A stretch of 9,699 nt of DNA from Caryophanales bacterium UBA6877 (GTDB taxonomy: Bacteria > Bacillota_I > Bacilli_A > RFN20 > CAG-826), in the NCBI GenBank assembly GCA_002451465.1, contig DKCJ01000018.1, positions 1-9,699 of the forward strand, in the 5' to 3' direction. This document shows, piece after piece, positions 1 through 5,365 of this stretch. Numbering within the stretch: position 1 is the first letter of the stretch; each line of letters starts with the position of its first letter. Position numbers and translations under genes: made by a program. Under the pieces are notes generated by a model. That model did not search any database, was not told the origin of the DNA, and saw nothing but the letters and a program-made list of their open reading frames with translations.

Positions 1-150
1 AATTATTTTTAAGTATTGTTTAAAACTATCTTTTTTTATTTTATTTACAAGTTTTTCTTCTTTTCTTAAAGCAACTTGCTCATCAGTTAAACCTTCCTCA
101 TAACTAGGATAAAATCGTTCAATATTATAATTTTCTTTCTTATTTTTCAC
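1..150 (-). CDS. N-terminal fragment of a probable cation-transporting P-type ATPase (runs off left edge)
   Basis: Fifty codons are open from a GTG at 150-148 to the window edge. The segment GLTDEQVALRKEEKLVNK (residues 20-37) resembles the cation_ATPase_N segment of HAD-type P-type ATPases, where a GL(T/S)xEQV stretch and an LVNK-like stretch precede the first membrane helices. The rest of the visible part is basic and hydrophilic, as expected of a cytoplasmic N-terminus. The GTG is chosen because a GGAG lies 6 nt upstream and no in-frame ATG exists in the visible part. The G of the GTG is also the last base of the TAG stop of the upstream ABC transporter gene, so translation is probably coupled and the two genes share a transcript. 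The phosphorylation DKTGT motif, actuator domain and metal-site helices lie outside the window, so the transported ion cannot be named. Family assignment is by recalled similarity over a short stretch and is moderately sure. Confidence 0.62.
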   Translation of the reverse strand, partial: MKNKKENYNIERFYPSYEEGLTDEQVALRKEEKLVNKIKKDSFKQYLKII

Positions 151-2924
151 TATTCACTCCTTAGTGCAATAACAGGATCTTTATGTGCCGCAACTCTTGA
201 TGGAATTAATCCACTTATTAAAGTTAATAAAATAGAAATAACAATTAAAATTATAACATGCATTACGTTTAATTGCGCTATTTCGCCAAGATTATAATCA
301 CTATATACATTATTTAATATAATATTTGCAGGAATACAAATTAAATAAGCTAATCCACAACCAATTATTCCGCTCATAGCACCAATTATAGATGATTCAG
401 CTTCAAATAATCTTCCTACATCTTTTTTCCTTGCGCCTAGCGCTCTTAAAATACCAATTTCTTTTGTTCTTTCTAAAACTGAAGTATAGGTAATTATTCC
501 TGTCATAACGCAACTTACAAGTAAAGAAATTGATGCAAAAATAATTAAAACAACGGAGATAATAGTAATCATTTGACCAAGTCCGCCAGTTATTTCACTA
601 GCAATATCGCTATAGTAAATTTGCTCTTTTTCATTATTTGCGTGATTACTTCCTTCACCAATTTTATTATATTCATCTAATGCTTCTTTAAGTTTTGTTT
701 TAGAACTTAAGTCTTTTGGAAAAATAACAACATTGCTGATTTTGCTATAAGAAGATACGTAAGCAAAAATGCCTATTGCTTTTTTGATTGCAAGATTTTC
801 ATTGCCAGATAAATATGTATTTAGCATATCTTCGCAATATTTAGTTAAAAATTCAGTATTTGATAAACCGTTTTCTAATAAATCCTCAGGAACCATTTCA
901 CAACCAAAACCTTCAGCAGCACTTAAGTAATAACTAATATTTAGATAGCTTTTAGAAACATTCGTAGCACCATGCCCTGCAAAATATTTGTTGTATAAGT
1001 TTGATAAAGAAGTTGTAGATAAATTTGATTCTTTTAATAATCCGCCAAATTCTTCTAAAAAACTTAAAAAATTTCCTTTACCATATTTATTACCATTTTT
1101 AATTAATACATTATTTTCAAAATCATTAACTATATCTTTTGCATTTTTCTCATTTTCTTCAACTATTTCTTCTTGTAATGATTTTAAATAACATAATCCA
1201 GTTGTCATCAAAGGAATTAAAGTCGTTTTCTTTGGTCTTAATATTCCAACGATTTTTAATTCCATACCTTTTGAAGAATTAGAATACAAATCATCTAAAT
1301 CATGTACAACATAATTTTGTAATTCTTTAGTTTTCCCATCACCATCTTCTAAAGAAACAACTTCACCTTTATCATAATAATCATTAAAACCAAAAACTTT
1401 ATATTTTTTGGTTTTGATTTCATCCCATAAAAGTGGTTTTACTTTAGTTTTGCCATCAGTATTTTCAACATTATATGAGCTATCACTTTTATTATAAAAT
1501 CCTAAAGCTTTTAAAGTTTCAAAGCTTATACAATTACAATTATCAACAACTAAAACCACTTCATTACTTTTCGTTGGATAACTTCCTTCAATTACGTCAT
1601 AAGAACTTGTTATATATTCTTCTTCTCCATATAAAGGATGAAAATAATTAGTAGGAAGTCCCGTAACTTGAGATAAAGAAGAATTTATAAGATTATTAGA
1701 AATATAATTAACAGATCCTACTCCACCCGTTTGAGTACCATCAATAGAATCAGGATAGTTTGTTATTAAATTAAATGAATAATAATTAGAATAATTTATT
1801 AAATAATCATTAATTAATCCATCTTCGTTTTTTAATTTATCTAAATAATCAAAATATTTTTGAGTAAAAATATTATATTTATATGTATATGAATTTGAAG
1901 GGGATATATATGGAAAAATATCATTTGTTTCTGGGTATTTTGTTGTCTCATTTATTTCACTTTCTTCATCAGTTTTAACATCAATTATTGTATAGGAACT
2001 CACGTTAATTGGTGTTTGAGAGGCAGTTTCGCTTTCAACTCTTTTTACGTATTTTGTAAAGCCATTTGATAAAGCTAAAACAAGAGCTACACCAATAATT
2101 CCAAATGAAGCTGCAATTGAGGTTAAAGCGGTTCTTCCTTTTTTAGTAAATAAGCTTTTTATTGAAATTTTAAGCGCAGTAAAAAAAGGCATAGAAGTCT
2201 TTTTCTTTTTTTCTTTTGCAATTTCATTAGTATTATTAAAAACATCTTTCTTTGGTGAAGAATCATTAATAACAACTCCATCTTTCATCTTAATAATTCT
2301 ATTAGCATATTTCTCTGCTAATTCTTCATTATGTGTAACCATAATAACTAAGTGTTCCTTAGAAACTTCCTTAATAATATCCATTACTTGAACACTTGTT
2401 TTTGAATCTAATGCTCCAGTTGGTTCATCAGCAAGAATAATCTCAGGATTAGTGATTAAAGCTCTAGCAATTGCAACTCTTTGCATTTGCCCACCACTTA
2501 ATTGATTAGGTTTTTTATTATAAATATTTTCTAAACCAACTTTTTTAAGAGCTTCAATTGCTCTTTCTTTTCTTTCTTTATAATTTACCCCATCGAGAGT
2601 TAAAGCTAGTTCTACATTTTCTAAAATAGAAAGATGTGGAATTAAATTATAGCTTTGAAAAACAAAGCCTATTCTTTTATTACGGTAATTATCCCAATCT
2701 TTTTCTTTATAAAATTTAGTTGATTTTCCTTCTATAAGTAAATCACCTTCGGTATATTGATCTAACCCACCAATAATATTAAGCAAGGTAGTTTTACCAC
2801 AGCCAGAAGGGCCTAAAATACAACAAAATTGATTTTTTGGAAAATTTAAATTTATTTTATTTAATGCTCTAAAAGGTTTTTTATCAATAATATAGTCTTT
2901 AGAAATATTCTCAAGTTTTAACAT
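150..2924 (-). CDS. Fused ABC transporter, ATPase plus FtsX/MacB-type permease (924 aa)
   Basis: A membrane ABC transporter half with the ATPase fused N-terminally to the permease; it would act as a homodimer in the cytoplasmic membrane. The nucleotide-binding domain (about 1-225) is intact: Walker A GPSGCGKT at 38-45, Q-loop Gln90, signature LSGGQ at 142-146, Walker B ILADE at 163-167, D-loop at 170-173 and H-loop His198. A Lys-rich linker (237-242) precedes TM1 (about 265-287). An outer domain of ~490 residues (about 290-780), rich in Tyr, Asn and Ser, follows. TM2 (about 785-815), the FtsX-type cytoplasmic loop ERTKEIGILRALGA (818-831), TM3 (about 845-872) and TM4 (about 887-908) complete the permease. 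The C-terminus DPVIALRSE is typical of the family. The architecture is that of MacB, known for mechanotransmission or export of peptides and lipoproteins, but the substrate is unknown. The ATG has GAGG 6 nt upstream and its own promoter. The stop overlaps the start of the next gene. Confidence 0.93.
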   Translation of the reverse strand: MLKLENISKDYIIDKKPFRALNKINLNFPKNQFCCILGPSGCGKTTLLNIIGGLDQYTEGDLLIEGKSTKFYKEKDWDNYRNKRIGFVFQSYNLIPHLSILENVELALTLDGVNYKERKERAIEALKKVGLENIYNKKPNQLSGGQMQRVAIARALITNPEIILADEPTGALDSKTSVQVMDIIKEVSKEHLVIMVTHNEELAEKYANRIIKMKDGVVINDSSPKKDVFNNTNEIAKEKKKKTSMPFFTALKISIKSLFTKKGRTALTSIAASFGIIGVALVLALSNGFTKYVKRVESETASQTPINVSSYTIIDVKTDEESEINETTKYPETNDIFPYISPSNSYTYKYNIFTQKYFDYLDKLKNEDGLINDYLINYSNYYSFNLITNYPDSIDGTQTGGVGSVNYISNNLINSSLSQVTGLPTNYFHPLYGEEEYITSSYDVIEGSYPTKSNEVVLVVDNCNCISFETLKALGFYNKSDSSYNVENTDGKTKVKPLLWDEIKTKKYKVFGFNDYYDKGEVVSLEDGDGKTKELQNYVVHDLDDLYSNSSKGMELKIVGILRPKKTTLIPLMTTGLCYLKSLQEEIVEENEKNAKDIVNDFENNVLIKNGNKYGKGNFLSFLEEFGGLLKESNLSTTSLSNLYNKYFAGHGATNVSKSYLNISYYLSAAEGFGCEMVPEDLLENGLSNTEFLTKYCEDMLNTYLSGNENLAIKKAIGIFAYVSSYSKISNVVIFPKDLSSKTKLKEALDEYNKIGEGSNHANNEKEQIYYSDIASEITGGLGQMITIISVVLIIFASISLLVSCVMTGIITYTSVLERTKEIGILRALGARKKDVGRLFEAESSIIGAMSGIIGCGLAYLICIPANIILNNVYSDYNLGEIAQLNVMHVIILIVISILLTLISGLIPSRVAAHKDPVIALRSE
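157..160 (-). promoter_or_regulatory. Shine-Dalgarno site for the GTG start at 150
   Basis: On the minus strand GGAG is followed by a 6-nt spacer (TGAATA) and then GTG. It lies inside the last codons of the ABC transporter gene. It decides the start of the partial P-type ATPase gene, because no in-frame ATG is visible downstream. Confidence 0.7.
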
Positions 2925-2942
2925 TGTTCACCTCAATATAGT

Positions 2943-2972
2943 ATTATAAAGCAATTAAAATCATTTTGACAC
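2943..2972 (-). promoter_or_regulatory. Probable sigma-A promoter of the ABC transporter gene
   Basis: A perfect -10 box TATAAT (2948-2943) is preceded, after an 18-bp spacer, by GTGTCA (2972-2967), which matches four of six positions of the -35 consensus. Transcription would begin near 2936, giving a very short leader that still contains the GAGG Shine-Dalgarno site. Its position just after the ffs T-run makes the ABC and P-type ATPase genes a separate transcription unit. Confidence 0.6.
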
Positions 2973-2980
2973 TGTAAAAG

Positions 2981-2998
2981 TAAATAAAAAACCATTAC
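2981..2998 (-). terminator. 3' arm and T-run ending the SRP RNA
   Basis: The 3' arm of the SRP RNA closing helix (GTAATGGT, 2998-2991) runs directly into a T-run (2991-2986) followed by ATTTA. A long stable helix followed by uridines is the form of an intrinsic terminator. It could end both ffs transcripts and read-through from serS. Confidence 0.6.
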
Positions 2999-3068
2999 AC
3001 AATTTAACGTTTCTTAAGGCTGCTATATTCCTATCCTGACCTGGTTCGAAGGTTAAATTTGTAATGGC
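2987..3068 (-). ncRNA. ffs: Small bacterial signal recognition particle RNA (4.5S/scRNA type)
   Basis: This is the RNA of the signal recognition particle. It binds the Ffh M domain and directs nascent membrane and secreted proteins to FtsY and SecYEG. The conserved domain-IV core is plain on the minus strand: CCAGGTCAGG (3044-3035), stem ATA/TAT around a GGAA tetraloop (3031-3028), then AGCAGCC (3024-3018). The flanks pair into a nearly continuous helix of about 17 base pairs: 3068-3061 with 2998-2991, A3060 with U2999, and 3059-3052 with 3008-3001, with a single bulged G at 3000. UUC (3050-3048) can pair with GAA (3013-3011). There is no Alu domain. The length of ~80 nt is that of the minimal Mollicutes form, shorter than the 114 nt of E. 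coli and far shorter than the ~270 nt of Bacillus. The 5' end is placed at G3068, 7 nt after the -10 box; the 3' end is approximate. Confidence 0.94.
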
Positions 3069-3074
3069 TTAATT

Positions 3075-3083
3075 ATTATATCA
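3075..3083 (-). promoter_or_regulatory. Extended -10 promoter of the SRP RNA gene
   Basis: TGATATAAT (3083-3075) is a TGn-extended, perfect -10 hexamer. Six bases separate it from G3068, the first base of the SRP RNA helix, which is the expected start distance. No good -35 is visible; at the usual spacing it would fall on the serS stop codon region. An extended -10 can compensate for this. Confidence 0.72.
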
Positions 3084-3099
3084 AATAATTATAGAAATA

Positions 3100-4380
3100 C
3101 TATTTTTTTATAGGTTTTAACACTTTTAATCCACCCATAAATGGTTGCAAAACTTCTGGAATTAAAACACTACCATCTTTTTGTTGATATTGTTCAAGTA
3201 TAGCAGGGAAGACTCTAGAAGTTGCAAGTCCACTTCCGTTTAAAGTGTGGCAGAAATGCATTTTTCCATTTTCATCTTTATATCTAATTTTTCCTCTTCT
3301 AGCTTGATAGTCTCTTGCATTAGATACACTTGATACTTCTTTATAGATTTTCATAGATGGGATCCATACCTCGATATCATAAGTTCTTGCCATTGAATGA
3401 GAACAATCACCAGCAGCAAGTTTTGAAATTTGGAAATGTAAACCAAGTTTTTCAACTAAAGTCTTAGCTTTATTTACAAGTTCTTCAAAAGCTCTATCAC
3501 TATCATCATCTTTTGTATATTCAACCATTTCTACTTTATTAAATTGATAGCCACGAATCATACCACGTTCTTCGGTTCTATATGATCCTGCTTCTTTTCT
3601 ATAACATGGGGTATAGGCAAAATATTTTCTTGGTAATGATTCATCACTTAATATTTCATCTCTATGTAAATTTACAAGAGCAGTTTCAGCAGTTGGAAGT
3701 AAAAATCTTTCAGGTTGAACATCTTCAAGAATAAAGACATCTTTTTCAAATTTTGGGAATTGTCCAGCGGTAAAACCAGATTCATAATTTAATAAATGAG
3801 GTGGTAAAATAAATTCAAAACCATCTTTTAAATGTTCACTTATAAAGAAATTAATGAGAGCCCACTCAAGACGTGCACCTAAATTTGTATATATCCAAGT
3901 ACCACTTCCACTAATTTTTGCAGCTCTTTTATAATCAATTAAGCCTAAACTTTCTGCAAGTTCTACGTGATTTTTAACGGGAAAATCAAAAACTGGTTTT
4001 TCTTTATATTTATAAATAGGTTTGTTATTTTCTTTTCCACCAGGAAGAAGATCTTCATCAGGTAAGTTTGGTAAAGCAAACCAAATATCATCAATACCTT
4101 TTTCAACAACTTTAAGACGTTCTTCATTTTCTTTATTTTCGTTAGCTAATTTCTTAACTTTATCAAAAATTTCTTTAACGTCTCCGCCAGCTTTTTTAAC
4201 TTCTGGGACAGATTTAGATAATTTATTTTGTTCAGCTTTGTTTGTTTCAGTAATTCTTTGAAGTTCTTTCTTTTCTTGAACTAATTTAACAAGTTCATCA
4301 AGATTAACATCATAAAGCTTGCCTTTTAATAATTTTTCAACTTTTTCTTTGTTTTCAATAAGATAATTTAAATCGTTCAT
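3100..4380 (-). CDS. serS: Seryl-tRNA synthetase (426 aa)
   Basis: A class II cytoplasmic aminoacyl-tRNA synthetase that charges tRNA-Ser (and tRNA-Sec where present) with serine using ATP. The N-terminal arm (about 25-100) is a Lys/Glu-rich helical hairpin that grips the long variable arm of tRNA-Ser. The catalytic core shows motif 1 around 168-194, the serine-binding TAE at 230-232, motif 2 (YRKEAGS at 260-266 and on to 283) and motif 3 with GSGLATSR (382-389). The ending YQQKDGSVLIPEVLQPFMGG is typical. The length equals the family norm of about 425. The ATG has AAAGGA 8 nt upstream, inside the last codons of the glycosyltransferase-like gene, whose stop is only 2 nt away. It is therefore co-transcribed with that gene and very likely translationally coupled. 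There is no T-box leader, as there is no room for one. The stop is TAG, followed at once by the ffs promoter. Confidence 0.98.
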   Translation of the reverse strand: MNDLNYLIENKEKVEKLLKGKLYDVNLDELVKLVQEKKELQRITETNKAEQNKLSKSVPEVKKAGGDVKEIFDKVKKLANENKENEERLKVVEKGIDDIWFALPNLPDEDLLPGGKENNKPIYKYKEKPVFDFPVKNHVELAESLGLIDYKRAAKISGSGTWIYTNLGARLEWALINFFISEHLKDGFEFILPPHLLNYESGFTAGQFPKFEKDVFILEDVQPERFLLPTAETALVNLHRDEILSDESLPRKYFAYTPCYRKEAGSYRTEERGMIRGYQFNKVEMVEYTKDDDSDRAFEELVNKAKTLVEKLGLHFQISKLAAGDCSHSMARTYDIEVWIPSMKIYKEVSSVSNARDYQARRGKIRYKDENGKMHFCHTLNGSGLATSRVFPAILEQYQQKDGSVLIPEVLQPFMGGLKVLKPIKK

Positions 4381-4382
4381 AG

Positions 4383-5363
4383 TTATAATCCTTTATAAAT
4401 ATTTATTAATTTTTCACCAACTTTTTTAAGCGAATTTTCAATAGATATTGCCTTCGCTTTTTTTGTTGTTAACACCAATTCGTTATTTAATAATTTAGTA
4501 AAACCATTAATCAATGAATCAAAATCATTATAGACATAGCCATTTTCTTTATCAATTATTAAATCTTGATATACACTTGATTTTAAAGCAAGAATTTGGG
4601 TTTCGCTAGCCATAGCTTCATAATATTGTAAAACGTCCCCCTTATAAGAATTAATAAATAAAAAGCCAATTGAATTAAAAATTAATGATAAATACACATT
4701 TTCATCAATAATATTACTAATTATTAAGTTACTAGGAATTTTTTTAATTTCTTTTTTTACAAGACGAGAAATATATTTAAAATCGGTGATACCAACAAAC
4801 TTAATTTTTGGAAATAATGAAGCAATAATCTTTATTCTTTTAAAAGCATCTACATCATCGTAATCTAATATTGATATAGCAAACTCAAAATCTTCAGAAC
4901 ATTTAAAATATCGATATGCTATATTACGAATATAAGTATTTTTAATAGAAAATTTAGAAATATTAACTCCACTTGAAAACACATCTATTCTTATTTTTAT
5001 ACCACAAGAAATTAAATATGTTCTTAAATAATCACTTGGAACTAAAATTAAATCTGCTTTGTTTATTAAATCCATATCGAATACAGATATTAAAGGCGAT
5101 TGATCTTTTTTGTTTTTTAAAATACATCCATCATTATCTTCTTCACAATAAAAGAGACTTAAAACAACCTTTGTACCTTTGATTAACTCTGATCTATTCT
5201 TTCTAAAATCTTCTAGACTTACAAAGTGAGCAATTTTATAAGATTCATCATAAATAGAAGCAGCATAACTAAAATCATTTAATTCTAATGCTCCTTTTAT
5301 GTTTTTTCTTAACCTTGCAACATCAAAGTTGTTTTTTTCATTCCCAATAATTAATGGTTTCAT
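4383..5363 (-). CDS. GT-B (GT4-like) glycosyltransferase-like protein, divergent (326 aa)
   Basis: Probably a cytoplasmic or membrane-associated sugar transferase of the GT-B fold, related to family GT4. The support is two regions. Residues 102-138 (KADLILVPSDYLRTYLISCGI, then IDVFSSGVNISKF) match the end of the N-terminal Rossmann domain in GT4 enzymes. Residues 249-292 (EAMASE, then DKENGYVYNDFDSLINGFTKLL) match the C-terminal donor-binding region. No membrane segment or signal peptide is seen. Oddities: the usual N-terminal Gly-rich acceptor loop is absent, the EX7E motif is KX7E (Lys241, Glu249), and EAMAS is followed by Glu instead of Gly. At 326 residues it is slightly short for GT4. 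Activity may be lost or altered, and donor and acceptor are unknown. It is embedded between gyrA and serS with 2-nt gaps on both sides. Its AAGGAA Shine-Dalgarno site (5374-5369) overlaps the last gyrA codons. It may have a role in glycolipid or capsule synthesis, but nothing nearby supports a specific pathway. Confidence 0.75.
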   Translation of the reverse strand: MKPLIIGNEKNNFDVARLRKNIKGALELNDFSYAASIYDESYKIAHFVSLEDFRKNRSELIKGTKVVLSLFYCEEDNDGCILKNKKDQSPLISVFDMDLINKADLILVPSDYLRTYLISCGIKIRIDVFSSGVNISKFSIKNTYIRNIAYRYFKCSEDFEFAISILDYDDVDAFKRIKIIASLFPKIKFVGITDFKYISRLVKKEIKKIPSNLIISNIIDENVYLSLIFNSIGFLFINSYKGDVLQYYEAMASETQILALKSSVYQDLIIDKENGYVYNDFDSLINGFTKLLNNELVLTTKKAKAISIENSLKKVGEKLINIYKGL

Positions 5364-5365
5364 TT

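Noticed and set aside
988..1191. Plus-strand open frame of 67 codons
   Set aside because: It lies wholly inside the intact ABC transporter gene on the other strand and reads as low-complexity Phe/Leu/Ser antisense of a Lys/Glu-rich protein; no ribosome site or family resemblance.
2925..3099. Possible tRNA or riboswitch in the serS-ABC gap because of the TTCGAA and paired arms
   Set aside because: TTCGAA resembles a T-loop, but there is no acceptor or anticodon arrangement; the GGTCAGG, GGAA and AGCAGCC core fits SRP RNA completely.
4022..4261. Plus-strand open frame of 79 codons
   Set aside because: It is the antisense of the SerRS coiled-coil region; the Ser/Phe/Leu-rich translation mirrors Lys/Glu-rich codons.
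4381..4382. T-box or other leader regulating serS
   Set aside because: Only 2 nt separate the upstream stop from the serS start, and no specifier hairpin or T-box sequence was seen.
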